64,000 nt of DNA from Bacteroidota bacterium. Its GTDB lineage: Bacteria; Bacteroidota; Bacteroidia; Chitinophagales; BACL12. How positions within the stretch are numbered: the stretch's first letter is position 1; every line of letters starts with the position of its first letter. The notes below the pieces were generated by a model that worked only from the letters and a program-made list of their open reading frames with translations, had not been told where the DNA came from and searched no databases. The stretch covers positions 1,088,501 through 1,152,500 of the forward strand of contig JADJJZ010000003.1 in NCBI GenBank assembly GCA_016706255.1, written 5' to 3'. Position numbers and translations under genes: made by a program. Positions 54,878 through 64,000 of the stretch are shown piece by piece.

Positions 54878-56197
54878 ATGAAAATTGTAGAAAAAATTAA
54901 ACGGACAAATTGGATTACATCTGTAAACCTCGGCATCAGAGGAGCAACACTTATAGGTAAATTTTTACTGGTTTATTTTTTAGCCGATCAGCTTACTGTA
55001 GAACAAAACGGGGTATGGGGGATATTCACTACTTCAATTGCCTTGTCCTTATATGTTGTCGGGTTAGATTTTTATACCTATTCCACCCGCCGCATTCTCG
55101 ATTTTAAAATTGAAGATCGCAGCCCAATGTTGCGCGACCAGTTGGTGTTTTATTTTATAAGCTATTTGGTATTATTTCCAATTCTTGGTTTATTGTTTGT
55201 TTTTAATGTTATTGAGGCAAAATTTGCAATCTTTTTTTACGCCATTTTAATGTTTGAACATTTATCGCAAGAGGCTTATCGAACATTCGTTGTATTTTCA
55301 AAACCAATTATTGCCAATATCGTTTTATTTCTGCGCACCGGCTCATGGGCGTATTTATTACTTATTTTATGGACTTCAGGTGTAGATGAGCTTAAAAGTT
55401 TGAAATGGATTTATCTGTTTTGGATGTCCGGTGGAATTGCATCCTTATTTGTTTCCCTTTATTTTCTTGCACAGTTCAAATTTAAATCAGTAAGACATAT
55501 TCCCATCGACTGGAAATGGATACGACAGGGCATTAAAGTGAGTTTATTGTTTTTTATTGGAACCGTTGGATATAAAATAATTGAATTCGCCGACAGATAT
55601 TTTATTGATTTTTACCATACTAAAGAGGAAGTAGGGGTGTACACATTTTATGCAAACATGTGTAATATCGTTGAAACCTTTGTGCATACGGCAGTAATTA
55701 TCATCTTTTCGCCCCGCCTCATCGAAACCTTTCATAAAAGTAATTACGACTACAGAAAAACCCTTGCTCAGTTTGCAAAGCAGGTGGTGATTTATACCTT
55801 GATTATCGGGCTGGCGCTGATTATATTCGTAGTTCCACTGCTACGTTCACTCGAAAATGAAGAATACATCCGCGACTATGCTGCATTTATTGTTTTGGTA
55901 CTTGCCAAAATGGTTTTGAACTTTTCCCTCATTTTCCACTATATCCTGTATGTCAGGAAAAACGATTTCCCGATTATCAAAGCAACTATTATTGCCTCGG
56001 TTATCAATATCCTGCTTAACTTTATCCTGATACCTTCTATGAGTATTATGGGTGCTGCGCTGGCTACTTTAATCAGCTTCCTCATTGTGATGCTCATGAA
56101 AATGTATTACAGCAGAAATTTACCTGAAGCGAAACAGATTATTTACCTTCGTTTTTTAAGGCAACGAAAAAGAAAAAGAGCCACTAAAGAAAATTAA
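54878..56197 (+). CDS. Oligosaccharide flippase (Wzx-like, MATE superfamily)
   Basis: 439 residues with 12 or so membrane helices of the polysaccharide biosynthesis protein/MVF type (for example ITSVNLGIRGATLIGKFLLVYFLADQLTVEQNGVWGIF and IIKATIIASVINILLNFILIPSMSIMGAALATLIS). Moves undecaprenyl-linked sugar units across the inner membrane. First gene of an operon with polymerase-like and GT2 genes; 12 bases to the next. Confidence 0.85.
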   Translation: MKIVEKIKRTNWITSVNLGIRGATLIGKFLLVYFLADQLTVEQNGVWGIFTTSIALSLYVVGLDFYTYSTRRILDFKIEDRSPMLRDQLVFYFISYLVLFPILGLLFVFNVIEAKFAIFFYAILMFEHLSQEAYRTFVVFSKPIIANIVLFLRTGSWAYLLLILWTSGVDELKSLKWIYLFWMSGGIASLFVSLYFLAQFKFKSVRHIPIDWKWIRQGIKVSLLFFIGTVGYKIIEFADRYFIDFYHTKEEVGVYTFYANMCNIVETFVHTAVIIIFSPRLIETFHKSNYDYRKTLAQFAKQVVIYTLIIGLALIIFVVPLLRSLENEEYIRDYAAFIVLVLAKMVLNFSLIFHYILYVRKNDFPIIKATIIASVINILLNFILIPSMSIMGAALATLISFLIVMLMKMYYSRNLPEAKQIIYLRFLRQRKRKRATKEN

Positions 56198-56209
56198 ACC
56201 GGAAACTGA

Positions 56210-57421
56210 ATGAAGACCTACTTCGAAAATATTGAATGGTACGATTACCTCATTTTTCTTTTTTACAATGGCGTATTCACCTATTTACTTTATCGGATGG
56301 GCGATGTGTTTTTTAATCTCAACAAAAAAACTGTCATCCTGCTGGTTGCCATTTTTCAATTTTACTTTTTTCTGGTAATTGGCGACAGCTTTTTTAATTA
56401 TCTGCCTTATTTACCCGATACCGATTTATATGCATTTATGATTGGCTCCGGGCAATATCCTGAAACATCATCCGAAAATATCCTGGCCTTATATTATATG
56501 ACAATATTTATTGGCCTCATTTGTTTGAATAGCCCGGTCATTTATGTGTTTTTCTGCATTTTCTTGTATGTAGTTGCACTGATGTTATTTATCAGAGCAT
56601 GGAAAGTAGCTAATCCTGAATTTAATGCCGCAGGAGAACGCGCAGCAGCGTTGCTCATGTTACTATGGCCGGCTTCAACTGTTTACATGACGGCACCTTT
56701 GCGTGAGGCATTTATTATTTTCGGCTTTGCGTTATTTTTTAACGGATTCATCAATTTTATTTATAAGCAGGAATGGAAATCTTTAATTATTGGCAGTATT
56801 TTAATTTGTGCCATTCGTTTGCAATTAATTGTGATGGTATTTCCGGTGCTCGGTGCACTGGCAGTTTATAAATTGCGTGTCTCTAACTTCTTTAAGGGTG
56901 CCATATTGGTTACTACGATTATAATAGCCATGCTTGCTTTGCGATATGTTTTGGTAGAACAACCATTATCTCCTTCAACCATGGCTGAATTGCGCAATCG
57001 CAACCTGTTAAGTGCAGGCCCGTTAGGTTATGGTAATGTTACATGGACCAGCTATATGGATATGGCACGTGATTATCCGTTTATTATTTTGCAATTTTTG
57101 TTTAGTCCTATGCCAATTTTTGTGCAGACAAATCCTACAGATTTACTGGTTCCGTTTTTGGATTGTTTGTTCCTCATTTTTTTACTCATCATAATTTTTA
57201 CCAAACTCAAATCGCATTTCCGACGCCATTTACCTTTGTTGCTATTTATGGTGTTTTATATAATTTTATTTGGCGGATATGAATATCATCTTGGCGGCGC
57301 AGTTCGTCACCGTATGCCATTAATGATTATGTTTATTTTACTCGCTGCTCAAACTGTTGGTAATATTTTATTTAAGCAGAAACCAAATGAAGAAACTGAG
57401 CATCCTGCTGTCGACCATTAA
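56210..57421 (+). CDS. Putative polysaccharide polymerase-like membrane protein
   Basis: 403 residues, ten or more membrane helices. It has the layout of EpsG/Wzy-type polymerases: a loop with PDTDLYAF (about 60-67), an Arg in APLREAFIIFG, a long periplasmic loop (LVEQPLSPSTMAELRNRNLL) and a terminal HRMPLMIMFILL. Position between the flippase and glycosyltransferases supports a chain polymerase. Sequence families of Wzy are too diverse for a firm call. Its end overlaps the next gene by 35 bases. Confidence 0.6.
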   Translation: MKTYFENIEWYDYLIFLFYNGVFTYLLYRMGDVFFNLNKKTVILLVAIFQFYFFLVIGDSFFNYLPYLPDTDLYAFMIGSGQYPETSSENILALYYMTIFIGLICLNSPVIYVFFCIFLYVVALMLFIRAWKVANPEFNAAGERAAALLMLLWPASTVYMTAPLREAFIIFGFALFFNGFINFIYKQEWKSLIIGSILICAIRLQLIVMVFPVLGALAVYKLRVSNFFKGAILVTTIIIAMLALRYVLVEQPLSPSTMAELRNRNLLSAGPLGYGNVTWTSYMDMARDYPFIILQFLFSPMPIFVQTNPTDLLVPFLDCLFLIFLLIIIFTKLKSHFRRHLPLLLFMVFYIILFGGYEYHLGGAVRHRMPLMIMFILLAAQTVGNILFKQKPNEETEHPAVDH

Positions 57422-58199
57422 CGACAGAATATTTGACGCTGCCAGATTGCTGGAACTCAGATTCGACAATTCTGAATTTGTTGTTGTGCACCAGATTACC
57501 GATTTAAGTAAATCAGATACTTATAGTAATTTTTACAATAAGTATGCAAATACTGATATTCGTTTTATTCCCATGTATGCAAAAGGAACCGGGAAAAGCC
57601 GTAACGCCGCTATGGCCAATGCACAGGGCGAATTGATGTATTTGTGTGATGATGATTTAAACCTGCTGCCGGATTTTTATTCAACAATTATTCAAACGGC
57701 AGACAATTATCCGGAAATTGATATTTTTTCATTTAAAATCCGCACTACTGAACAGCAGCCGTTTAAACAATATCCTGCGGAAGCATACAACCATACCATT
57801 CGTTCAACAGCAAAGGTGAGTATCGTGGAAATGGTAATTCGCAAATCGGCTTACGATGCCGGTAAAATTCATTTTGATGAACGATTTGGGCTGGCTACTA
57901 CCTACAATACCGGTGAAGAATTTGTTATGCTCACTGATGCCTTGCGGAAAGGTGCCCGCGCAAGGTTTATTCCGGAATACATTGTTGAACATCCGCCCGT
58001 AAGCTCCGGGAAAATATTTAATGAAGAAGTGGCATTCGATAAAGGTGCAATGACAGCCCGTGTTTACGGCTGGAAATTTATTCCTGCAAATGCGATTTTT
58101 GCCATCAGAAAATTTAAGGAATATGAAAACAATATCGGATTCTTTAAATTTGTTATACAAATGTATAAAGGCAGTCTGCACTTTTTAAAAAATGACTAA
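57387..58199 (+). CDS. GT2-type glycosyltransferase
   Basis: 270 residues from ATG 57387 (MKKLSILLSTINDRIFDAARLLE). GT-A fold: start of the Rossmann part, NAQGELMYLCDDDLNLLPDFY with the DDD metal-site motif (about 90), and a C-terminal acceptor region (FGLATTYNTGEEFVMLTDALRKG) with the ED-type catalytic Glu. Adds a sugar to the polysaccharide repeat unit. The N-terminus is less regular than in the next gene. Confidence 0.78.
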   Translation: MKKLSILLSTINDRIFDAARLLELRFDNSEFVVVHQITDLSKSDTYSNFYNKYANTDIRFIPMYAKGTGKSRNAAMANAQGELMYLCDDDLNLLPDFYSTIIQTADNYPEIDIFSFKIRTTEQQPFKQYPAEAYNHTIRSTAKVSIVEMVIRKSAYDAGKIHFDERFGLATTYNTGEEFVMLTDALRKGARARFIPEYIVEHPPVSSGKIFNEEVAFDKGAMTARVYGWKFIPANAIFAIRKFKEYENNIGFFKFVIQMYKGSLHFLKND

Positions 58200-58944
58200 T
58201 CCACGCGTTTCCATTATTATGCCCGTTTACAATTCGGAAAAGTATCTTCCGGATGCTATACAGAGTGTATTAAATCAAACGTATACGAATTGGGAATTAA
58301 TTGTTATCGATGATTGCAGCACCGACAGTTCATTTAATTTTATAAAACAAATTGCAGAAGTACATCCACAAATCATTCCATTACAATTGCCCACCAACGG
58401 CGGCGCAGCGGTTGCCAGAAATTTGGGTATTGATTATGCGAACGGAAAATATATCGCATTTTTGGACGCAGATGATTTATGGTTACCGGGGAAGCTGAAA
58501 ATTCAGGTTGATTTTATGGAAAAAAATAATTCCGCAATCTCTTGTACTTATTATGCTGTTTTGAATGAAGCGGGACAACCTACCAATAAAATAATTACCG
58601 CTCCGCCAAAAATTACCTATAAACAATTATTAAAAAATAATACTATCGGTTGCCTCACTGCTATGTATAATGTATTAGTTTGTGGAAAACAAAAAATGCC
58701 CTTAATCAGAAAACGTCAGGATTACGGCTTATGGCTGAATATTCTTAAAGCCGGACATACTGCCGAAACAATTCCTGAAGTTTTGGCACAATACAGAACC
58801 GGAGCTGATTCATTATCCGGAAATAAATTGAAAGTTTTATCTTATAACTGGGAATTACTCAGGAAACATCAGCAACTTTCTTTTTTTTCAGCAGCATATT
58901 ATTTCTCCTGCTTTTTATGGAATAAAACGTTTAAATACTTATGA
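58192..58944 (+). CDS. GT2-family glycosyltransferase
   Basis: 250 residues. Classic GT2 start VSIIMPVYNSEKYLPDAIQSVLNQTYTNWELIVIDDCSTDSS, NGGAAVARNLGIDYANGKYIAFLDADDLW with DxD, and RKRQDYGLWLNILKAGHTAE near the catalytic Asp. Cytoplasmic, inner-membrane-associated transferase. Overlaps the neighbouring genes by 8 and 4 bases. Confidence 0.92.
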   Translation: MTNPRVSIIMPVYNSEKYLPDAIQSVLNQTYTNWELIVIDDCSTDSSFNFIKQIAEVHPQIIPLQLPTNGGAAVARNLGIDYANGKYIAFLDADDLWLPGKLKIQVDFMEKNNSAISCTYYAVLNEAGQPTNKIITAPPKITYKQLLKNNTIGCLTAMYNVLVCGKQKMPLIRKRQDYGLWLNILKAGHTAETIPEVLAQYRTGADSLSGNKLKVLSYNWELLRKHQQLSFFSAAYYFSCFLWNKTFKYL

Positions 58945-59612
58945 GCAACCATCGTGCACTATTGTTTGGCGCTTCGGGATTAACCGGGTCTGTATTGTTA
59001 CAACAATTATGTAACGATAATTATTATGATGAAGTAATATGTTTTGTTCGCAAACAAATTCATCATCTCCACGATAAGCAACAAAATATTTTAACTGATT
59101 TTTCCGACCTGGAAAATTATGCAGCGCTTTATGCAAACGCTGATGTATATTGTTGTTTGGGCACTACAAATAAAAATGTAAATAATAACAAAGAAGCCTA
59201 TCGCGAAGCAGATATGTACCGACCATTGCGTATTGCTAAACTGGCGAAAAATAATAATGCCCGTCAGTTTTTAATTATTTCGGCTATGGGCGCCAATGCA
59301 AAATCATCTATATTTTATAACCGATTGAAGGGCGAATTGCAAGATAAATTAATTGCCATGCAGTTGCCGGGATTACATATTTTTCAACCGTCATTATTAT
59401 TAGGCGACCGACGTGAAAAAAGGGGAGGGGAGCGGTTTTTTACAACAGTGATGCATTTGGTTAAACCCATATTAGTTGGGGGATGGAAGAAATACCGCGC
59501 TATACATGTAAACGATGTTGCGGCTGCAATGTTTATTACTGCAAGAAAAAATCAAAGCGGAAACCATATTTATACTTCCGATAAAATTCAGCAGATTGCC
59601 GATGCAGGATAA
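58941..59612 (+). CDS. NAD(P)-binding SDR-like protein (HTATIP2 type)
   Basis: 223 residues. Nucleotide-binding motif LLFGASGLTGSVLLQQL (residues 7-23), CCLGTTNKNVNNNKEAYREADMYRPL, and IISAMGANAKSSIFYNRLKGELQDKL, the pattern of atypical SDRs related to HTATIP2/TIP30. Substrate unknown. Overlaps the GT2 gene by 4 bases and queG by 11. Confidence 0.85.
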   Translation: MSNHRALLFGASGLTGSVLLQQLCNDNYYDEVICFVRKQIHHLHDKQQNILTDFSDLENYAALYANADVYCCLGTTNKNVNNNKEAYREADMYRPLRIAKLAKNNNARQFLIISAMGANAKSSIFYNRLKGELQDKLIAMQLPGLHIFQPSLLLGDRREKRGGERFFTTVMHLVKPILVGGWKKYRAIHVNDVAAAMFITARKNQSGNHIYTSDKIQQIADAG

Positions 59613-60543
59613 TGTTAAAAAACATATCACACAATTTGTAAAAACCACTGTCGCACAGGCCGGATTTTCATTTTGTGGTATTGCTAAAGCAGAAAAATTA
59701 GAAGAGGAAGCGCCTTTGCTCGAAAAATGGCTCCACCGGCAACAACATGGTAAAATGTTATATATGGAAAATTATTTCGATAAACGTCTGGACCCAACCT
59801 TACTGGTTCCCGGTGCAAAATCGGTAATTACATTAATGTATAATTATTATGCCGGCACGCCATTATCATCTCCCTATAAAATTGCACAATATGCTTATGG
59901 CGAAGATTATCATGATGTAATAAAAAATAAATTAGCGCAAGTAATTACATCCCTCCAACAAGAAATTGGAAATTTTGAAGCACGCATTTTTGTTGATTCC
60001 GCACCGGTTTTGGAAAAAGCCTGGGCAAAAAAAAGTGGGGTCGGATGGCAGGGAAAAAATACCAATATTATTAATCCAAAAGCGGGCTCGTTTTTTTTTC
60101 TTGCAGAAATAATTTGTGACTTAGAATTAAATTATGATGGTCCCATTAAAGATTATTGCGGAACATGCAATGCCTGCACCGAAGCCTGCCCAACCGGCGC
60201 ATTAGATACACCGTATCAGATAGATGCATCAAAATGTATTTCCTATTTAACCATCGAATTAAAAGATACTAATATTCCTGAGCAGTTTGCAAGTAAAATG
60301 GATAATTGGATATTTGGTTGTGATATTTGTCAAACGGTTTGCCCCTGGAATCGTTTTTCAACAAAACATCAGGAACCTAAGTTTGATGCAAGTGCACAAT
60401 TGCAGGAAATGGAGCAGCAGGACTGGGAGGAAATTACTGCGGAAGTATTTAATTTACTCTTTAAAAAATCTGCTGTAAAAAGAACAAAATTTACCGGCTT
60501 GCAACGTAATATTAAATTTATTGAACCCTATTCAGAAACATAA
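59602..60543 (+). CDS. queG: Epoxyqueuosine reductase
   Basis: 313 residues from ATG 59602 (MQDNVKKHITQFVK); longer readings extend deep into the SDR gene. Catalytic Asp134 in VDSAPVLEKAWA; two [4Fe-4S] sites in CGTCNACTEACPTGA (Cys186, 189, 192, 196) and CDICQTVCPWN (Cys240, 243, 247) with Cys212 nearby. Cobalamin-dependent last step of queuosine synthesis in tRNA anticodons. Lies at the end of the polysaccharide operon. Confidence 0.95.
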   Translation: MQDNVKKHITQFVKTTVAQAGFSFCGIAKAEKLEEEAPLLEKWLHRQQHGKMLYMENYFDKRLDPTLLVPGAKSVITLMYNYYAGTPLSSPYKIAQYAYGEDYHDVIKNKLAQVITSLQQEIGNFEARIFVDSAPVLEKAWAKKSGVGWQGKNTNIINPKAGSFFFLAEIICDLELNYDGPIKDYCGTCNACTEACPTGALDTPYQIDASKCISYLTIELKDTNIPEQFASKMDNWIFGCDICQTVCPWNRFSTKHQEPKFDASAQLQEMEQQDWEEITAEVFNLLFKKSAVKRTKFTGLQRNIKFIEPYSET

Positions 60544-60573
60544 AAAGCGCCGAAAGTTTCCTATCAGCGCTTT
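60544..60573. terminator. Bidirectional terminator between queG and the Bax-inhibitor gene
   Basis: AAAGCGC / GCGCTTT arms with T runs on each side, between two convergent genes. Stem is only seven bases and the loop is 16. Confidence 0.5.
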
Positions 60574-60592
60574 ACATATAATTTGTAACTGT

Positions 60593-61297
60593 TTATTTTC
60601 TTCTTCCGAATAAACGCAACAGCATTAAAAATAAATTAATAAAATCGAGGTAAAGTATAAGAGCACCCATTACCGCTTCTTTTCTATCTTCTTCAGTGCC
60701 TTCGTTACCTATAATATTCATGTTTTTAATTTTTTGAGTATCATAAGCTGTTAAACCCACAAAAATTAAAATACCGGCATAAGTGGCAATCCAGTATAAC
60801 ATTTCACTTTTCAAAAAGATATTTACTACTGAGGCAATTATTAATCCGAGTAAAGCCATCATTAATAAATTACCCATAGAGGTTAAATCTTTTTTTGTAA
60901 AATAGCCGTAAGCACTCATTATTCCGAATGTTCCCGCTGTTACAAAAAATGTAGAAGCAATAGAACCAAGTGTGTAAGCCAGAAATATTACCGAAAGCGT
61001 TAATCCGTTTAAAACGGCATAACCGATAAATAATGCTGTTGCACGTTGGGCTGACATTTTTGCAACTGCAGTAGCGAGATAACCCACTAAAACAATTTCT
61101 GCGATGATTAATCCAAAAAATAACAATTGGTTGCTCACAATTGCGTAAACCAAACTTGGTGTTCCTGCAACGATATAAGCAATTGCACCGGTAATGGTTA
61201 AAGCAAATGCCATCCAGGTATATACTCTGGTCATAAACCGCGCTTGCTCAAGTTGAATATCCCTGAGGGTTAAATTGTTGTCTTGCATATCATTCAT
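60593..61297 (-). CDS. Bax inhibitor-1/YccA-family membrane protein
   Basis: 234 residues with seven membrane helices. Motifs FMTRVYTWMAFALTITGAIAYI at the start, ILIFVGLTAYDTQKIKNM near the end and GALILYLDFINLFLMLLRLFG. The family forms pH-sensitive calcium-leak channels; function in bacteria is not settled. Convergent with queG. Confidence 0.93.
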   Translation of the reverse strand: MNDMQDNNLTLRDIQLEQARFMTRVYTWMAFALTITGAIAYIVAGTPSLVYAIVSNQLLFFGLIIAEIVLVGYLATAVAKMSAQRATALFIGYAVLNGLTLSVIFLAYTLGSIASTFFVTAGTFGIMSAYGYFTKKDLTSMGNLLMMALLGLIIASVVNIFLKSEMLYWIATYAGILIFVGLTAYDTQKIKNMNIIGNEGTEEDRKEAVMGALILYLDFINLFLMLLRLFGRRK

Positions 61298-61466
61298 AAG
61301 GCTGTATTTTTTGCTGTTTTGCTGATTTAAAGTACGAATATATGGATTTTCGTTATTTGGTGGTAATTAGCCAGGGCATTATACCTTAAATACCAACTGT
61401 TTAATAACATTTTTTGAATAGATAATATGACGAAAAAGCAGTTAAAATATTGTGCAGCATGCTGAT

Positions 61467-62048
61467 TTAGTGGATGTTTGAGCCACTTAATTCCATTTTT
61501 TTCATGACCTCGGCCTCATAATCCAACCATTGTTGCCAGCGAATTTTCACCTTTTCCTTTCCACAATAAGTATTGGCAAGTTCGATAAACAGGGTGTAAT
61601 GTCCCGCTTCACTAACCATAAATTCGTGATAAAAACTGCGTAAATCGGCATCTTGCAGACCTTCACTCAACAACCTGAATCGTTCGCAGCTTCTGGCTTC
61701 TATGAGGGCACACATCAATAATTTTTCTAACAATTGCTGATCGCGGTTGCCACCTTTTATTTGAAATTTGAGTAAGGCTTGCACATAAACATCATTTCGT
61801 TGTTTTCCCAATTTCAAGTCGCGCTTTTTTAATTCTTTTAATACCATCCGAAAATGCCCCCATTCCTCCGTAACGATTGGCGACACAGCCTCTACCAGTT
61901 CTTCCCTGTCCGGGAATATTTGCACCAGTGATATGCATGAAGAAGCTGCCTTTTGTTCACAATAGGCGTGGTCTGTAAGTATTTCTTCCAGACTTTTTTC
62001 CGCAAGATTCACCCAGCGGGGGTCGGTGGGTAATTTTAAGCCTAACAT
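61467..62048 (-). CDS. miaE: tRNA-(ms2io6A)-hydroxylase
   Basis: 193 residues from ATG 62048 (MLGLKLPTDPRWVNL). An upstream TTG at 62066 would overlap the promoter box at 62064-62071, so the ATG is preferred. Ferritin-like four-helix di-iron protein: EILTDHAYCEQKAAS, VTEEWGHFRM, LIEARSCERF and VSEAGHYTLFIELA contain the Glu/His ligands. Hydroxylates ms2i6A37 of tRNA. Divergent from the GT9 gene. Confidence 0.9.
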   Translation of the reverse strand: MLGLKLPTDPRWVNLAEKSLEEILTDHAYCEQKAASSCISLVQIFPDREELVEAVSPIVTEEWGHFRMVLKELKKRDLKLGKQRNDVYVQALLKFQIKGGNRDQQLLEKLLMCALIEARSCERFRLLSEGLQDADLRSFYHEFMVSEAGHYTLFIELANTYCGKEKVKIRWQQWLDYEAEVMKKMELSGSNIH

Positions 62049-62063
62049 TTCAGATATTTGCTG

Positions 62064-62071
62064 CAAATTTA
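62064..62071 (-). promoter_or_regulatory. -7 box TAAATTTG of miaE
   Basis: Exact TAnnTTTG on the minus strand, 15 bases before the miaE ATG. Confidence 0.5.
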
Positions 62072-62074
62072 CAA

Positions 62075-63115
62075 ATGCCCGGAAAGATTCTGATAATCAG
62101 GTTTAGCTCAATTGGTGATATTGTGCTCACTACGCCGGTAATTCGTTGTATAAAAACCCATTTTCCAAATGCGGCAATTCACTATGCAACAAAATCGCAA
62201 TACGTAAGTTTACTGGAAGCAAATCCGGATATCGATAAAATTCATGCCTTTGAGGATAAAAAATTACCCGACCTCTTAGCACGTTTAGATGCAGAAAAGT
62301 TTGATTTAATTATTGATTTACATCATAACCTCAGAACATTTTTAATTAAAACAAATTTAGGTATTGAACATCGCTCATTTAATAAATTAAATTTTAAAAA
62401 ATGGCTGATGGTAAAATTCAAAATCAACAAATTGCCTGCAAAACATATTGTTGACCGCTATCTTGAAACAACTAAAGATTTTGGGGTAACAAATGATGGT
62501 AATGGACTGGATTATTTTATACCATCTCAAGCACATGTTGACATAACAACTTTACCCGAAAACTTTCACCGCGGATATATAGCATTTGTTATTGGTGCAA
62601 TGCACAACACAAAAAAATTACCTTTAAATAAAGCAATTGAATTGTGTAATCAGTTGAAATATCCTATTATTTTAATTGGCGGGAAAGAAGATGCTGCAAT
62701 GGGTGAATCAATTGTTACACAATCATCAAACAACATGTATAATGCCTGCGGAAAATATACACTGAACCAAAGTGCTTCCATTTTACAACAGGCACAAAAA
62801 GTAATTGCACATGATACGGGAATGATGCATATTGCCGCAGCATTAAAAAAAGATATTATTTCAATCTGGGGCAACACCATTCCAGAATTTGGTATGTATC
62901 CTTATTTTGGTAATACCAATTCACTCCAAACACAACGGGCTTCCCATAAAATTTTAGAAGTAAACGGACTAAGCTGTCGCCCCTGCTCCAAAATCGGTTT
63001 TGAAGTCTGCCCCAAAGGCCATTTTAACTGTATGCAGTTGCAGGATTTTAGATTGATTGGGGGTGAAGGTGGGAATTTACGTGGTCCAAAGCAGTGTAAT
63101 TGTAAGTTATTTTAA
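62075..63115 (+). CDS. Glycosyltransferase family 9 (heptosyltransferase-like)
   Basis: 346 residues. ADP-heptose:LPS heptosyltransferase pattern: KILIIRFSSIGDIVLTTPVIRCIK at the start, FDLIIDLHHNLRT, then KVIAHDTGMMHIAAALKKDIISIWGNTIPEFGMYPY (nucleotide-sugar site). The C-terminus adds four or five Cys (CRPCSKIGFEVCPKGHFNCMQ), a feature seen in this family. Acts in lipopolysaccharide core or other glycan synthesis. Confidence 0.9.
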   Translation: MPGKILIIRFSSIGDIVLTTPVIRCIKTHFPNAAIHYATKSQYVSLLEANPDIDKIHAFEDKKLPDLLARLDAEKFDLIIDLHHNLRTFLIKTNLGIEHRSFNKLNFKKWLMVKFKINKLPAKHIVDRYLETTKDFGVTNDGNGLDYFIPSQAHVDITTLPENFHRGYIAFVIGAMHNTKKLPLNKAIELCNQLKYPIILIGGKEDAAMGESIVTQSSNNMYNACGKYTLNQSASILQQAQKVIAHDTGMMHIAAALKKDIISIWGNTIPEFGMYPYFGNTNSLQTQRASHKILEVNGLSCRPCSKIGFEVCPKGHFNCMQLQDFRLIGGEGGNLRGPKQCNCKLF

Positions 63116-63369
63116 TAAAAATATATATTATACATAAGTCAACTTTTTAGATTACCCTAAAAAAGTAATTCCACTAAAATGACATGACTATAACAAATTA
63201 AATTTTTAAATTATGTGAAAATTTGTAATTTTCAAAAATAAGTAATATAAACACCATTGCCTAAAAATTAGCCGGTTAATATCGGTGAATTTAAATTAGG
63301 ATTTTATTATTTTCAAATAATTGCAGTATTCTTGATTTAAAATAATTTTCAGATATTAGAATAAACACG

Positions 63370-64000
63370 ATGATTAAATATTTCTATTTAATACTATTCA
63401 TGATACTCCAACGATCATGTTTTTCTCAGTGGGAATTAATCTATGAAAATGATGATGTTGGTTGTTTGCGTGATATGGTATTTACTAATTCTATAGATGG
63501 ATTCATTGTTGGAGGGCAAAAGCATATAATTACTACCACTAATGCGGGTGCAACATGGGATGTTGACTCAACCTACAATGGAAGTGACTTTAGAATTATA
63601 GACTTCATTAATCAAGACACTGGTTTAATTTGTTGTAACCCATATTCTGGAGATGGAAATGTATTAATTACGAATGATGGAGGAGCATCTTGGTATGCGC
63701 CAGTTTTAGATAACTCTGTCTTTTGCTGACATGGAATTGGTTCCTGAGGGCAATGTAATTTATGCAGGTGTTACCGGTTCATTTGGTTATAGTTTTATTT
63801 CGAGAATTATTATAGAATAATATTTGGTCAACAATTGTAGACCCGGCTATTAATATTTGGACAATTACTCTTAAATGTAAGCAATGGGTATTTAACTGGG
63901 AGTTTAGTTCAGATATTGCGAGCAACAGTTTATAAAACAATTGATGGTGGTTACACATGGTATATTAATGAAAACATGTATGGTCCACTTTATAGCATTA
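63370..64000 (+). CDS. Secreted Asp-box protein, partial and frameshifted
   Basis: Signal peptide MIKYFYLILFMILQRSCFSQ, then WELIYENDDVGCLRDMVFTNS and Asp-box units TTNAGATW and TNDGGASW. The first frame stops at 63729. A +1 change at a T4 run gives ADMELVPEGNVIYAGVTGSFG; another +1 change near 63818 gives NIWSTIVDPAINIW; a third near 63874 gives NVSNGYLTGSLVQILRATVY and the unit TIDGGYTWY up to the window edge. Three insertions in 160 bases at simple runs look like poor consensus near a contig end. The protein is probably a Bacteroidota YCF48/Asp-box T9SS type; the C-terminus is off the window. Confidence 0.7.

Noticed and set aside
1..64000. tRNA or rRNA genes
   Set aside because: No T-loop/anticodon patterns or rRNA segments were recognised in the intergenic regions.

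Overview
The window is an AT-rich stretch from a member of the Bacteroidota, probably a Chitinophagales/Saprospirales-like lineage. Evidence: a SusC/SusD pair, several secreted proteins ending in type IX secretion (T9SS) sorting domains, -7 promoter boxes of the TAnnTTTG type, almost no Shine-Dalgarno sequences, and lipoproteins with short signal peptides. Both edges cut genes (a cyanophycinase on the left, an Asp-box secreted protein on the right). No rRNA, tRNA, CRISPR array, phage or transposase gene was seen.

Layout. 0-15 kb: partial cyanophycinase, an all-helical unknown, a tail-fibre-like surface protein, a secreted thermolysin-type protease, oligopeptidase B, a SusC/SusD transporter and a T9SS protein; together this looks like a protein/peptide-utilisation region. 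15-27 kb: L,D-transpeptidase plus DUF4846 lipoprotein, acyltransferase, MarC, a methionine operon (trans-sulfuration enzyme then homoserine dehydrogenase) behind a clear SAM-I riboswitch, an RluA pseudouridine synthase, RNase R, an ArnT-like glycosyltransferase and a SixA-like phosphatase. 27-36.5 kb: the accessory part. It holds a roughly 5.8-kb array of alternating inverted palindromic modules with a lipoprotein gene embedded in it, a quinone oxidoreductase with a small XRE regulator/membrane-protein pair, and repeat-rich intergenic DNA. 36.5-50.4 kb: Asp-box and PKD T9SS proteins, a Rof-like protein, YchF, TPR proteins, biotin carboxylase, cytochrome c maturation genes ccmB-ccmC-ccmD, glutamate dehydrogenase. 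50.5-54.7 kb: a compact four-gene unit of agmatinase-like enzyme, redoxin lipoprotein, cytochrome c/copper-monooxygenase fusion and MFS transporter. 54.9-60.5 kb: an overlapping surface-polysaccharide operon (flippase, polymerase-like protein, two GT2 enzymes, SDR) ending in queG. 60.6-63.1 kb: a Bax-inhibitor-like protein, MiaE and a GT9 enzyme.

Two points matter when reading the annotation. First, three internal genes (13.3, 15.2 and 19.9 kb) each need one -1 frame change at a homopolymer run, and the right-edge gene needs three +1 changes. The simplest explanation is uncorrected indels in a long-read assembly, so these genes are probably intact in the organism. Second, the most unusual structure is the 28.2-34.0 kb array. 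Its small hairpins (ACCNC, 3-nt loop, GN'GGT) show compensatory base changes (C-G, G-C, A-T at the same pair), which argues that the fold itself is maintained. It resembles a REP/REPIN cluster, but I cannot match it to a named family from sequence alone.
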